The position numbers were made by a program, and so were the translations under genes. A model generated the notes under the pieces. It saw only the letters and a program-made list of their open reading frames with translations. It was not told where the DNA came from and ran no database searches. Below, in pieces: positions 1 through 9,933 of a stretch of 64,000 bases of DNA; the first letter of the stretch is position 1; the number at the start of each line of letters is the position of its first letter. This stretch comes from Paremcibacter congregatus (lineage in GTDB: Bacteria; Pseudomonadota; Alphaproteobacteria; Sphingomonadales; Emcibacteraceae), in contig NZ_CP041025.1 of the NCBI RefSeq assembly GCF_006385135.1, positions 3,937,501 to 4,001,500 on the forward strand, read 5' to 3'.

Positions 1-24
1 ATGGTCTCACCTGAACCTAAAAAA

Positions 25-56
25 GGCGATCACATGTCTCTGTGATCGCCTTTTTT
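25..56. terminator. Rho-independent terminator
   Basis: A perfect 10-bp stem (GGCGATCACA / TGTGATCGCC) with a 6-nt loop, flanked by six A on the left and six T on the right, so it can work in both directions. It lies just past the stop of the minus-strand TPR lipoprotein gene and should end that transcript. Seen directly. Confidence 0.9.
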
Positions 57-78
57 ATTTTAGGGGAAACTCGGTCTG

Positions 79-1044
79 TCAGTTTTGTGACCTGACCAGT
101 TCAACCTCCGCCGGCCAAAAGCCAAATGGACTGTCCTGAATAATTTCTTTCTGCAACTCCGCCGCTTTAGCCGCCTGCCCATCAAAATGATACTTCATGG
201 ACAGGGCAAATTTGACCAGCGCATGAGAGTCTCTTCGGGCATCCTCTTCCGTGATATACCCCTGCAACAGTAAAACCCCTTTATGATAATGCGTATTTTC
301 AATCAGGTCCAACTGCTGCGGGATAGCGTTAATCATGGCTTCCGCCGCCTCATGTTGCCCCAGTTTACGTAGCGCCATATAGCGCCAATACCCATTCGAT
401 ACCAGATAGTCATCCCGGGCAAATAATACAGGGGATGTCAGCGCCTGATCCATTTCCACCAGCATGGTTTCATAATCCCCAACCGCGAAACTGGCTTGCC
501 CGAGATAATAGTGAATATTGGTATGATAGGTCCCAATGGTCAGCCCCAATGCATTGGGGATACCATCCGGCTCGAAGCTATCCGGATGATCTGCCATCAG
601 AAGAATCGCCTGGCGGTAATCGGCCAACGCCCGTTCGAATTGACGCGTCCGCACCAGGTGACGACCCCGGAATCGCAGTAGCTTGTAACTGTCAGGAAAT
701 TTTTCCAGCCCCTGGCTGAATATCTCGATCGCTGTCAGATACTGCCCCAAATAACCATACCGACGTCCCAGCCATAAATAGGAGTCCTCCCGGTCGGGCG
801 CGAGATCAAAAGCCGCCTGAGCAATTTCCAGATCCAGCAATAGCCGGGCTTTTGTAGCCTCTGACCATGCCGGTTCCCGTAGCGGCGTGCCGATCAAGGT
901 TGTCTGTTCCGCGAAGGGCGGCTCAGAAAACACTAGCGTTTCCGTCCCCCCACAGGACATCATCACCAAACAAACCCCGGTCAAGGCCGTCATTTTAAGT
1001 GTGCGACGCACCCGCCGCCGGCCCATTGCTTTCTGTAACTGCAT
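79..1044 (-). CDS. TPR-repeat lipoprotein
   Basis: A 321-aa exported protein with tetratricopeptide-like repeats. The N-terminus has a basic stretch (GRRRVRR), a hydrophobic core and a lipobox-like VMMSC around Cys31, which suggests a lipoprotein, although the -3 Met is not ideal. Repeat-like helices appear at about residues 50-150 (for example 'AFDLAPDREDSYLWLGRRY' and 'FSQGLEKFPDSYKLLRFRG') and again around 170-260. No enzymatic motif is seen. It starts 11 bp after the stop of the M19 dipeptidase gene and probably shares its transcript. TPR lipoproteins often act as periplasmic scaffolds; the partner here is unknown. Confidence 0.8.
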   Translation of the reverse strand: MQLQKAMGRRRVRRTLKMTALTGVCLVMMSCGGTETLVFSEPPFAEQTTLIGTPLREPAWSEATKARLLLDLEIAQAAFDLAPDREDSYLWLGRRYGYLGQYLTAIEIFSQGLEKFPDSYKLLRFRGRHLVRTRQFERALADYRQAILLMADHPDSFEPDGIPNALGLTIGTYHTNIHYYLGQASFAVGDYETMLVEMDQALTSPVLFARDDYLVSNGYWRYMALRKLGQHEAAEAMINAIPQQLDLIENTHYHKGVLLLQGYITEEDARRDSHALVKFALSMKYHFDGQAAKAAELQKEIIQDSPFGFWPAEVELVRSQN

Positions 1045-1055
1045 CCTGTGCGCCC

Positions 1056-2144
1056 CTATCCAATCACGGTTTCATAAAGCCGGTACAAATTCTGCCCCAT
1101 GACCTTTTCCAGTTGATCTTCCGTCAGGCCCCGCTTGTGCAGACCATCCCAGATCACTTCCATCCGGCGCGGACCGTTGAGTTCTTCGAAGTATAATGGC
1201 CAATGGGCATCATTGAAATTTGCCCCTTCTTCGGCTCTTAATTCTGCAATATATTCGGGTGTCATATTCACCCGGCGATGGTCCCGGTCACTGCCGATCG
1301 CCACATGATCAATGCCCGCAACCTTGATGGCATGCAAAATATGATCAAAATAGACCGGCAAGGCGTCCTTCTTTTTATCCGTCATAAAAGGACGCATCTG
1401 GCAAATCCCGACAACGCCGCCTTTTTGCGCCATCGCCTTCAGATTCTCGTCAGTGGTATTGCGTTCATTGTCGTTCAGGGCCTTGCAGCAGGTATGGGAA
1501 ATGACTACGGGTTCTTTTGACGCCTTGATACTGTCCGCCATAGTCTGCATCCCAGCATGAGACAAATCAATTAACATTCTGACATCGTTCATTTTTTCGA
1601 CCAACTCATGACCAAAAACCGTCAAGCCGGAACCGTGTTTTTCCTTGCATCCCGCCCCGGCCCAATTCTGGTAATTATACGTCACCTGACTGGAGCGCAT
1701 GCCCAGGTCATAAAAAACATCCACATTATCCAGATCGCGACCAAACTGGGTCGAATTCTGCGCCAGATAGAAAACCGATAACTTGTCTTGTTTTTGAGCC
1801 GTAAGAATATCCGCGGCGCGCTCCCCCTTGATAAACAAGTCCGGGTGAGCCTCTAGGTACGCGTTATACTCCAAGATTCCCTGGATGGCCGATTGATAGG
1901 CATCCTGTTCAAATGTTTTCGGATCACATAAAGTTATTGCAATGGAATTCATGCCACTGTCCAGTATCTCCCGGATCAGCGCCTTGCTGTATACAGACCG
2001 TATTTCCCCCATCGCATCAATCACGAGTGCGGATTGAGACGAAAGCTTTTTTGCGGCAAATGCTGGTCGCGAGGACAATCCCAGCCCGGCCAATGCCGTC
2101 CCCGCCGCGACCCCCAGCGTAAATGTGCGTCTATTGATCATCAT
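1056..2144 (-). CDS. Exported M19-family (membrane/renal) dipeptidase
   Basis: A 362-aa protein with a twin-arginine-type signal (NRRTFTLG then a hydrophobic stretch ending SSRPAFA). The body resembles peptidase family M19, zinc dipeptidases that can cleave dipeptides with C-terminal D-residues. Visible family landmarks are IDLSH and VISHT (the two late histidine ligands), the RN pair after them, and GSDRDH near the C-terminus. The early His-x-Asp metal motif is not recognisable: the matching segment reads IDAMGEI. The bridging Glu region reads QNSTQFG, so the metal site may differ from the classical one. It follows a TonB receptor after a terminator and precedes a TPR lipoprotein, which fits periplasmic peptide degradation. 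Confidence 0.85.
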   Translation of the reverse strand: MMINRRTFTLGVAAGTALAGLGLSSRPAFAAKKLSSQSALVIDAMGEIRSVYSKALIREILDSGMNSIAITLCDPKTFEQDAYQSAIQGILEYNAYLEAHPDLFIKGERAADILTAQKQDKLSVFYLAQNSTQFGRDLDNVDVFYDLGMRSSQVTYNYQNWAGAGCKEKHGSGLTVFGHELVEKMNDVRMLIDLSHAGMQTMADSIKASKEPVVISHTCCKALNDNERNTTDENLKAMAQKGGVVGICQMRPFMTDKKKDALPVYFDHILHAIKVAGIDHVAIGSDRDHRRVNMTPEYIAELRAEEGANFNDAHWPLYFEELNGPRRMEVIWDGLHKRGLTEDQLEKVMGQNLYRLYETVIG

Positions 2145-2166
2145 TATCTCCCATTCTCTCTATAAA

Positions 2167-2194
2167 TAAAAAAAGGAGTGGCTTTCACCACTCC
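2167..2194 (-). terminator. Rho-independent terminator after the 2.2 kb TonB receptor
   Basis: The stem GGAGTGG / CCACTCC with a 6-nt loop is followed, on the minus strand, by a run of seven to eight T. It sits between the TonB receptor stop and the dipeptidase start, so dipeptidase expression probably needs its own promoter or read-through. Confidence 0.85.
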
Positions 2195-2212
2195 TTGAAG
2201 TTCTACGGATTC

Positions 2213-4672
2213 TTAAAAATTATATTTCATACCGGCATAGTAATAGCCGCCGCTGAGCCCAAATACGGCATGGTTGTCGTATTTGATGCCCAATGGGTCA
2301 AAGATGGCGGCTTCCCGTCCTTTGGGATATTTGTCGAAAATATTCCGTCCCCCGAGGTGGGCGCTAAGGTTTTCATTCACCTGATAAGTAACCTGAACAT
2401 CCATCAGGATTTCAGCATCTCGCGGCAAATAAAGGTCTGCGGCAATGCCCCGGCGTTTCCAGGCACCGTAATAAACACCGCGCACCATCAGATCAAAATC
2501 ACCCACATGATGTGTAACGGTCAAATTACCGTTCCAGCTCGGAATGCCTTCTTCAAACTCGATCACTTTCCCAGGAGAGAAAATGCCCGTCGGGTCACTC
2601 CTCAAAATCTGCTGGTTGTAATTCACCGCCAGATTGAAATCGGTTGAACTGTCACTGTCTGCCCAGTCAAGGGCATATGTGGTCACGAGATCAAACCCAC
2701 GCACCCTGGTATCCAGTCTGTTCTGGAAGAAGCGCACTTGCTGCACAGATGCCCCATTCGGGAAGTTCATTGCCACCAACGCATCCCTGTCGGCCTGGGT
2801 GGTGTTGATGGAATCATTTAGCAACAACCGGTCATCGACGTCAATCTGGTAGAAATCCAGAGTCACCGCCAGCCCGATATCCGTGGTCATCACCAGACCG
2901 GCCGACATATTAAAGGAAGTTTCCGGCTTTAATTGGGTTGAGCCAAAGACCTGCGCTGCCGGGGACCCAGGGATCAACACCGCATCAAGAATGAAATCAC
3001 CGGTCAACGTCAACTGCGAGGTTTGGCTCGCGCCAAACTGCTGTCCCCCGGCTGGCGCGCGGAAACCGGTACTGATCGCCCCGCGTACAGCAAAATAGTC
3101 ACTCACATCGAATTTACTGGCGACTTTATAGCTGAAGTTGTCGCCGAAGGCCTCGTAGTCTTCATACCGCACCGCAGCGGACGCCACCCATTTTTCAGTG
3201 ATATCGGCCTCTAGTTCCATATAAACCGCGTAACTGTGTGATGAAAATGTCCCGGCAATATCCGGACTAAACCCTTGGAAACCATTCGAGCCAACCAACA
3301 GGTCACGCAAGGGACCCGCTGTGTAGGACGCCAGTTCTCCTGCCCCGATGCTATAGGCTTCATCACGGTAGGTCACGCCGCCAAACACTGTCAGATCACT
3401 GTAAAAAATGTTGTTCTTCACATCATAGGATGCTTCAGCATTCAGTTGATATTCCCGTTGCGCCAGTGATCCGGGCTTAAAGGATGTCGGAGATGCGGCC
3501 CCCAAAGACGGATTGATTGTCCCGGAAATGCCGTAATCCACATCATTCTTGCCCCACCGGAAGGATAGATCCCAATTTAACCCGTCTTCTTCCTCGTTTT
3601 TGACCCCAATCACTGAGCTGAAGTCCTTCTGTTTTCCACTAAACGCCGGCGTAAAGCCCCCTGGATAAATCGTAGTGAGATCAAAAACATCAGGATAAGC
3701 CGCAGTTTGATCAAAATTTGAATCCGCAAAGGCCGCATGTGCTCTCCGGCCACCGCCATCCACGGATTGGCGATATCCAAAAACAACCGTACTGTCGGCT
3801 TTCATATAATTCCCGAAGAAATACAGATCCATCGTATCATTCAATTTCAAACCACCATTCCAGGCGGTTTTAATCGCTTCATATTCAGGTTCGCCGGTGC
3901 TGGTTGCCGGGGTTGGTACGCCCTGAACGCCAGCCTCTCTCAACGCCTGCGCGCCCACATGGGTGCCCACGCGCTGGGTTTTGTTCTGGTTGTTATATTG
4001 TGCGCTCAAATTGATGAAACCATTGGCAGACAAGGGCAACCCAAGATTGGCCTGCAGATCAAAGGTTTCACCGTCGCCTTCATAGAACTGACCGGCATGG
4101 GCGGTAACCGACCCGCCTTCATTGGCGTCTTTCAACGTCATGTTGATCACCCCGGCGATGGCGTCGGAACCATATTGAGCAGCGGCCCCATCCCGGAGAA
4201 CCTCGACAGATTTAAAAGCGATGGATGGAATGGTATTAAAATCCTGGCCTTGGGATCCGGAAGTCGTCGCATGCCCCGTACCGATCTGAACCGTCGCGGA
4301 ACGATGTCGGCGCTGGCCATTCATCAACAACAGGATATGATCTGGCGGCGAACTGCGCAACGTCACCGGACGCACAAAGGACGATCCGTCATTGCCGTGC
4401 AACCGTTTAGCGTTAAAACCCGGGATAAGTGTCCGTAAGGCTGTGTTCAAATCCGTATAGCCGGTGCTTTCGATGGCTTTCGGCTGCAAAATGTCGATGG
4501 CGACGGCACTGTCGGTAACCGTGCGACCGGCACGCCGGGTGCCAATGGTAACGATCTCGTCAATTGCGGCCATTTCGCCTGCGGCGGCATCCTCTTCCGC
4601 CATGGCCTGATATGAAACAGATGCCATACCAAGCATAGACACTGATGTGAGTAATAATAACGTGTTCTTCAT
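2213..4672 (-). CDS. TonB-dependent outer-membrane receptor
   Basis: About 819 aa from the chosen start. The ATG at 4672 is preferred over the upstream one at 4690 because AAGGGAGA lies just before it and the encoded MKNTLLLLTS is a clean signal peptide. A TonB-box-like IDEIVTIGTRRAGR follows the signal. The plug domain covers about residues 40-200, with VEVLRDGAAAQYGSDAIAGVIN as the typical end-of-plug motif. The rest is a 22-strand-type beta-barrel ending in GMKYNF with a terminal Phe. It imports an unknown ligand using TonB energy. The linked M19 dipeptidase suggests peptides. Confidence 0.95.
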   Translation of the reverse strand: MKNTLLLLTSVSMLGMASVSYQAMAEEDAAAGEMAAIDEIVTIGTRRAGRTVTDSAVAIDILQPKAIESTGYTDLNTALRTLIPGFNAKRLHGNDGSSFVRPVTLRSSPPDHILLLMNGQRRHRSATVQIGTGHATTSGSQGQDFNTIPSIAFKSVEVLRDGAAAQYGSDAIAGVINMTLKDANEGGSVTAHAGQFYEGDGETFDLQANLGLPLSANGFINLSAQYNNQNKTQRVGTHVGAQALREAGVQGVPTPATSTGEPEYEAIKTAWNGGLKLNDTMDLYFFGNYMKADSTVVFGYRQSVDGGGRRAHAAFADSNFDQTAAYPDVFDLTTIYPGGFTPAFSGKQKDFSSVIGVKNEEEDGLNWDLSFRWGKNDVDYGISGTINPSLGAASPTSFKPGSLAQREYQLNAEASYDVKNNIFYSDLTVFGGVTYRDEAYSIGAGELASYTAGPLRDLLVGSNGFQGFSPDIAGTFSSHSYAVYMELEADITEKWVASAAVRYEDYEAFGDNFSYKVASKFDVSDYFAVRGAISTGFRAPAGGQQFGASQTSQLTLTGDFILDAVLIPGSPAAQVFGSTQLKPETSFNMSAGLVMTTDIGLAVTLDFYQIDVDDRLLLNDSINTTQADRDALVAMNFPNGASVQQVRFFQNRLDTRVRGFDLVTTYALDWADSDSSTDFNLAVNYNQQILRSDPTGIFSPGKVIEFEEGIPSWNGNLTVTHHVGDFDLMVRGVYYGAWKRRGIAADLYLPRDAEILMDVQVTYQVNENLSAHLGGRNIFDKYPKGREAAIFDPLGIKYDNHAVFGLSGGYYYAGMKYNF

Positions 4673-5175
4673 AATTTCTCCCTTAAACAATAATTTTCTT
4701 CTAGGCCTATTTATTCACGGGAACACCCCCGTGACCCTCAAAGCCTTTATCCATCTGCCGGATACAGAAAGTCCGTATACGGCCTAAAGCGATGAACAGA
4801 AATAAAACGAAGAAGAGATAAATTTGCGACATAAGACGTGTCGGGACATTTTCAAATTAAACCATTGCGGCTCATTGGCCAGCGAATTACTCTGGCCTAA
4901 GAAGTTATCAATATGATAATTTCGAAAACTCGCCGGGAATTTTCTATCTGGCGATCTTGATGTATATTAAATACCTATTATCGTTACGGCATATGGAAGA
5001 TTTTATGTTTGAAGGGGTATGACTCGCGAAGCAGACGGAACGTCAAATCTGCCACAAGACAATTCGTCTCTGGTCGAACCGCTTAGGCGAGTTTGTCATG
5101 TGACCATCCCTTTTCAATTTTCCTGATTGGAATTACTATTTGTTTTTAAAGTTAGCGCAATGCGAAAACCATTTT
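4673..5175. other. Non-coding region upstream of the TonB receptor
   Basis: About 500 bp with no supported gene. It must contain the promoter for the receptor that starts at 4672, but I see no convincing -35/-10 pair or operator. Its right edge abuts the 3' end of the decayed NAMPT-like gene. Confidence 0.5.
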
Positions 5176-5690
5176 TCACCGCCAGAAAACCATTCCGGCT
5201 GTCCTGAATTCGCCCTCCCATCCCAAACATAACATTTTTAGTAGAGAGCCCCTCGCCTTCAAATTCTTCGGGATTTCTTCCAAGGAAACCACATTTATGC
5301 CATCCGCTTGCAACACCCTGATATAATCTGGCAACACACGATAACCTTTACTGTTTACCCTACTACCAAACTTATCCATCAAGGAACATATGACTTTTCA
5401 ACGATTCTAGCAGGGTCAGGCCTCACCACCAAGCGTGTGCCAAAGTTTCCGGCCTGCTGCTTGATCAATTCCTTCAGGTTTTCCCCTTCCCGCAACCAGC
5501 TGGTCATGATGCTATGTTCAGAAGCAGGCAAAGAAAAACCGGCCATATCCACATGACAATAATGTTGCCCCGCACGAAGAGCAGCGATGGTATCCGTTCT
5601 CCGGAAATTAATCAGATGTGCAAGTCCCCCCAATCCAGATCTTTACTCAGAGAGCACCCCCGGCTGCCAAAATCATGCAGCATGAAAGGT
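5176..5690 (-). pseudogene. Decayed nicotinamide/nicotinate phosphoribosyltransferase (NAMPT-like) fragment
   Basis: Three short minus-strand segments in different frames match consecutive parts of the NAMPT family (NAD salvage). At 5690-5640 the frame reads MLHDFGSRG (family LHDFGYRG). At 5633-5379 it reads GGLAHLINFRRTDTIAAL, then PASEHSIMTSW and RLVVRPDP (family AHLVNFKGTDT, PAAEHSTITAW, LIIRPDS). At 5382-5176 it reads NSKGYRVLPDYIRVLQADG and LEEI (family NSKGYKLLPPYLRVIQGDG, LQEI). An in-frame stop or frameshift separates the first two, and a second frameshift separates the last two. Both ends of the protein (family length about 490 aa) are missing. It is a non-functional relic wedged between two TonB receptor genes. 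Confidence 0.85.
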
Positions 5691-5700
5691 AGATATATCA

Positions 5701-5728
5701 GTAGCCCGAGGCGAATGTCACGGGCTAC
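5701..5728. other. Stem-loop after the 5.75 kb TonB receptor
   Basis: A perfect 8-bp stem GTAGCCCG / CGGGCTAC with a 12-nt loop lies 25 bp past the receptor stop. There is no clear T-run on the minus strand, so it may be a weak terminator or an mRNA-stabilising hairpin. Confidence 0.5.
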
Positions 5729-5753
5729 CAATATATTCAATAGACTTGAGATG

Positions 5754-8615
5754 TTAGAATGTAGCTTTAGCGCCTAAGTAAAAATACCGACCAATCGCAT
5801 CATAGGCACTGGAGGTATCTGATCCGGCATTAGAGGACGATGTCCCTGTGGGCAGATAAGGGGCCTTGGTATTAAAGACGTTATTGATCCCGCCATAAAC
5901 TTCATAAGCCTGATCATCGCCGAACGCATAACGGATCTGCATATTATTATAGATCTTGGCGCCAATATTATTCAGATCATAATCCGGCTCGCTGGCTTCG
6001 GCACGGGCATTATGCACAGACAGGCTGTCATAAATCTGACCGAGATAATTGACCTTCCAGGCAACGGTCAGTGGACCATTCACATAAGTGATATTCAGGT
6101 TACCCTTGTTTTTATAATTGGCGGAACCACCAAGGTCACCCAATTGATCCACAACGGAGCCGTCAGATGTTTGCAGTTCACTACTCAATGTCCGGACATA
6201 ATAGAGGCCAAAGTTGAGATCGCCTTCGTCAAGATCCATCGTGTAATTGACTTTGAAATCTATGCCGGACACCAGCTGATAACCCTGGTTGGCCGGTCCG
6301 TCATTGATGAATTCCAGATGCCCGCTCAGGCCACCAGCGGAATTTCGCGCCCGACGGGTGATCTGGTCGCAGTAGATGTTATCCAGACTGGCACTCTCGT
6401 AACATTTGTCCAGAATGAGCTGGCGTCCGGTGAATTGAATGGCGTTGTCGACTTTGATCCGGAAATAATCAACTGAGGCCGTCAAGCCTTCAATGGCGGA
6501 GGGGGTGATCACCGCTCCCACCGTAATGGTTTTCGCCGTTTCCTCATTGAGATTTGGATTGCCGACATTGTAGCCTGACACGTCAAATCTTTCAAAAGAC
6601 CCTACAACAAAGGGGCCTGCATCGACCGCCGCCGCGAGCACGGGATCCAGAAGGCAGGCCTTCTGCGCCGGGTTATTGGAGGTCGGGGTTACGCCATTAC
6701 AAGGATCATTGATGTCCGGGAAAGTCTGCCCCGCCCCAGCAAAGAGATCATTGATATTTGGTGCCCGGGTAGACTTTGCGTAAACCGCCCGAAAACGGAG
6801 ATCATCAATTGGAGCCCATTCCCCGCCAACCTTCCAGCTACTGACACCGCCGATTGTGCTGTAATCCGCATAACGGAACGCCGCTTCCAATCCAAGATAT
6901 TGTGCAAAACTCACGCCTTCGACTAGAGGAACATTGGTTTCTGCATAAAATTCAGTGACGTTAAATTTGCCAACCGTATTCGCCACTTTATTGCCCCCCG
7001 TCAAACCGGCAACAACCAGAGGGTCATTGATGGTTTCGCTGGATTCTCTGCGGTGTTCAATACCTGCTGCAAAACCTACATCCCCGCCCGGCAAAGTGAA
7101 CAGGGCACTATTGGTGACACCTGCCGTGATCACCTGCTGTGTAATGGTTGCCTGAAGGTTGGTGTCGGCGCTGACATAGGCGAGAGCTTCAGGAGAAATC
7201 GAACCTTTGCCCCAAATATTCATCGGCACACAGCCCAGGCCGCGGGCGCGTTCATCGGCACAGCGTACGCCACCCGGATTGGTCGGGTCGGCTTCTGTAT
7301 TGAGAGACTGGACCGCCAGATCAATATTCATTTCGCCACTGAAAGTTTGTTTTTGAGTTGTCCGCCCATAGGAATAGTTGGCATCCCAAGACCACTGGTC
7401 GTTAATCTCGCCCTTGAGACCAAGCAAAATGCGCATGGTGCGGCGGGAGTTGACCGCCTGACGGCCATCATTTTCCAAGAAACGGCGGCGAAATCCCAGC
7501 TCTGTTACCCCATTGGCCACGGCATCATCCCGGATGGCTTGCGGAATAAGCGGATTGGAGATCGGAATACCCCCAAATTTCAGGAAGCCGGTATCAAAAT
7601 AGAAGGGCTCCAATTTTGCGTCCGTATTCACTTGGGCAAACATCAGTTCGCTATAGAGCGTGACATCTTCACGGATATCATAATGCGAGTTGCCAGACAC
7701 CAGAATGCGTTCTGTGGGAATAGAGATCGTGCGATAGGGGCTGCGGTCAAAACCGTCCCGGTCCCCATCATACTCATTCACCAGCGTGCCGGACGGATCA
7801 TATGTCCAAGGATCGCCACCGGCAAAGAAGAGCCCCTGAGGTACATATGAGCTGTGATTTGGGTCATAAATGGTATTGTCGGTGATGTCATACCAATGGT
7901 CTTTAATGCCACGGGCGCTTGATTTAACCCCATATTCCTTGTTGTAGGCGAAATGCAGGGTGGCGTTCCCCTTGTCATCATTGAAATTGCCGCCCATGGT
8001 CAGGGTGGTTTTCAATTTGTCGCCGTCGCCTTTTTCCGACAGGCCATATTGAGCGTCAATAGCGACACCGGAAAAATCATCTTTCAGGATGAAATTGACC
8101 ACGCCAGCCACCGCGTCAGAGCCATACACCGCCGAGGCGCCTCCGGTGATAACCTCAACCCGTTCAATCAGGTCCGTGGGCACCGTATTTAAATCTACGG
8201 CGGAAGACCCCGGCTGCCCGGCAATATAACGCCGCCCGTTAACCAGCACCAAAGTTCGCGCCGAACCGAGATTGCGCAGATTGATGGTATTCAGGCCGGA
8301 ATTCTGGATGAGGCGTGATGAATTGGCGCTGCTCAGGCCAGACAGGCCGACCGAGGGCAGTTCGCGCATCAGGTCGGCAACATTATTGGTGCCGCTGACC
8401 TTCAGGGCTTCCGAATCCAGGGTAGTGACCGGTGTCGGTGTGGACAGGTTGCCGCGCTTGATACGGGACCCAGTGACGACAACTTCTTCGAATGTCGAGG
8501 CGTCGTCCGTGGCATCCTGGGCAAAAGCCTGGGGGCTGGAGGGTATGGCCGCCATCAAAGCAAGTATTGAGACGCCGGTGATGAATTTCTTCTGATGATA
8601 GAAAGATATTTCCAT
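5754..8615 (-). CDS. TonB-dependent outer-membrane receptor
   Basis: A 953-aa receptor. The signal peptide ends near PQAFAQ, followed by the TonB-box-like FEEVVVTGSRIKRG. The plug contains NLRNLGSARTLVLVNGRR and VEVITGGASAVYGSDAVAG, the pattern of the large receptor class common in sphingomonads and relatives. The barrel ends YFYLGAKATF with a terminal Phe. The start is supported by AGGGAGA ahead of the ATG. An AraC-type regulator is divergently transcribed 286 bp away, so ligand-dependent control by that protein is likely. A prolyl iminopeptidase lies just beyond it, which suggests peptide or amino-acid-derived substrates. Confidence 0.95.
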   Translation of the reverse strand: MEISFYHQKKFITGVSILALMAAIPSSPQAFAQDATDDASTFEEVVVTGSRIKRGNLSTPTPVTTLDSEALKVSGTNNVADLMRELPSVGLSGLSSANSSRLIQNSGLNTINLRNLGSARTLVLVNGRRYIAGQPGSSAVDLNTVPTDLIERVEVITGGASAVYGSDAVAGVVNFILKDDFSGVAIDAQYGLSEKGDGDKLKTTLTMGGNFNDDKGNATLHFAYNKEYGVKSSARGIKDHWYDITDNTIYDPNHSSYVPQGLFFAGGDPWTYDPSGTLVNEYDGDRDGFDRSPYRTISIPTERILVSGNSHYDIREDVTLYSELMFAQVNTDAKLEPFYFDTGFLKFGGIPISNPLIPQAIRDDAVANGVTELGFRRRFLENDGRQAVNSRRTMRILLGLKGEINDQWSWDANYSYGRTTQKQTFSGEMNIDLAVQSLNTEADPTNPGGVRCADERARGLGCVPMNIWGKGSISPEALAYVSADTNLQATITQQVITAGVTNSALFTLPGGDVGFAAGIEHRRESSETINDPLVVAGLTGGNKVANTVGKFNVTEFYAETNVPLVEGVSFAQYLGLEAAFRYADYSTIGGVSSWKVGGEWAPIDDLRFRAVYAKSTRAPNINDLFAGAGQTFPDINDPCNGVTPTSNNPAQKACLLDPVLAAAVDAGPFVVGSFERFDVSGYNVGNPNLNEETAKTITVGAVITPSAIEGLTASVDYFRIKVDNAIQFTGRQLILDKCYESASLDNIYCDQITRRARNSAGGLSGHLEFINDGPANQGYQLVSGIDFKVNYTMDLDEGDLNFGLYYVRTLSSELQTSDGSVVDQLGDLGGSANYKNKGNLNITYVNGPLTVAWKVNYLGQIYDSLSVHNARAEASEPDYDLNNIGAKIYNNMQIRYAFGDDQAYEVYGGINNVFNTKAPYLPTGTSSSNAGSDTSSAYDAIGRYFYLGAKATF

Positions 8616-8901
8616 GTGTTGATTCTCCCTTTGGTGTTTTTAACAAGAGCCGGGCCAAGACTATCGGCCACGCAAATCTCTCCCAAGGATTGTCCCTCAG
8701 ATTTAGAAATAAAGATTTTGATTGAGGATAAAAAAATTATGAATGCCGCATTATCTTCGAAAAAGACGGCAAAAGACCAACTTTTCAGCCACTATTCATT
8801 AGAGGGTCACCGGGTATATATGATAAGTTATTTATGAAAAATAAGAGAGTAAGCTCATCACTCCCCGGAATTTAACCACATATGTAGTAAGGCTGGGACA
8901 C

Positions 8902-9933
8902 ATGTTATTAAATGAAATGAATTGCATCACGGACGTGATCAGTAACTTCCTGCAATCCGATCTATATACCAGTGGGGACGACAATTTTTATAAACTCAAC
9001 ATGTTGCCCTACGATTGCCCGAACTCGGTTCGCATCAATTTTAATAACAGCATTGCCAACGGCTATTGGGATATCCTCAAACTGACCAATGATATCCTGG
9101 TCTATATTGTCGATAATAAATATGCGTCTGATTTTGTTTACCCCTATATCTCGCAACGGGATCATATGGTGTTTCGGTTTGTTTTATCCGGTGAAATGGT
9201 GATCTGCTCCAGTCAATCGCAAAATATTACGCTTGATGGGCCGAGCGTGAATTATTTTTCCTCGTCTAAATCGGTGAAAAACCAGATCATTTATACAAAA
9301 GGCAGCGACCACAAGATGATCACGCTGTATATTTCCCGCCAGAAAATCAAGCAGCTCCTGATGCCATCATCGAATGATGAAAGTGCCTTGATAGGCAGCC
9401 TGTTTAATACAGAGGGGCTCAGCGGGTGCAATTTAATGTTGATCCCGGAAATTCGCAACATCATCACCGAGATTTTTGTGACTCAGTTCTTCGGGCCGCT
9501 GCGACAGGTCTATATTACCGCCAAAATCCAGGAATTACTCTGTTACACCATTAAATATATCAGCTCCAACCGCTTATCGAGTGGCAAGCTGGAAAATATC
9601 ATTGGTCTGCGAGATCAGCAGAAGATCAAGCAAGTTTTTGACATTCTCAATGCGCACTATCTGATGCCGCCAACCATCGACAATCTGTCGCGTGAAGTGG
9701 GCTTGAACCGGACAAACTTGCGTAAATTCTTCAAGACCATTCATGGCCAGACAATTTATGATTTTTGCAAGAATAAACGCATGGTTGAAGCCAAATCTCG
9801 CCTGTTACATTCCAATATGAATATTACTCAGCTGTCACAATATCTCGGCTACAACCATTCGGCCAATTTCACCTTGGCGTTCAAGAATTTCTATGGTGTG
9901 CTGCCCAAAGACATCAAAAAACAATCTCATTGA
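8902..9933 (+). CDS. AraC-family transcriptional regulator
   Basis: A 343-aa protein. The N-terminal ~230 residues form an effector-binding region of no named family. The C-terminus is an AraC/XylS DNA-binding domain with two helix-turn-helices: MPPTIDNLSREVGLNRTNLR, and MNITQLSQYLGYNHSANFTLAFKNFYG near residues 315-335. Length and layout match typical AraC members. It is divergent from the TonB receptor ending at 5754 and upstream of the prolyl iminopeptidase gene, so it probably activates one or both in response to an imported ligand. That role is inferred from position only. Confidence 0.92.
   Translation: MLLNEMNCITDVISNFLQSDLYTSGDDNFYKLNMLPYDCPNSVRINFNNSIANGYWDILKLTNDILVYIVDNKYASDFVYPYISQRDHMVFRFVLSGEMVICSSQSQNITLDGPSVNYFSSSKSVKNQIIYTKGSDHKMITLYISRQKIKQLLMPSSNDESALIGSLFNTEGLSGCNLMLIPEIRNIITEIFVTQFFGPLRQVYITAKIQELLCYTIKYISSNRLSSGKLENIIGLRDQQKIKQVFDILNAHYLMPPTIDNLSREVGLNRTNLRKFFKTIHGQTIYDFCKNKRMVEAKSRLLHSNMNITQLSQYLGYNHSANFTLAFKNFYGVLPKDIKKQSH

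Noticed and set aside
3737-4438. Long plus-strand frame (233 aa) inside the TonB receptor
   Set aside because: It is an antisense shadow of the receptor gene, with no ribosome-binding site or recognisable domain.
7053-7850. Long plus-strand frame (265 aa) opposite the second TonB receptor
   Set aside because: Antisense shadow of a well-supported receptor; the composition is atypical for a protein.
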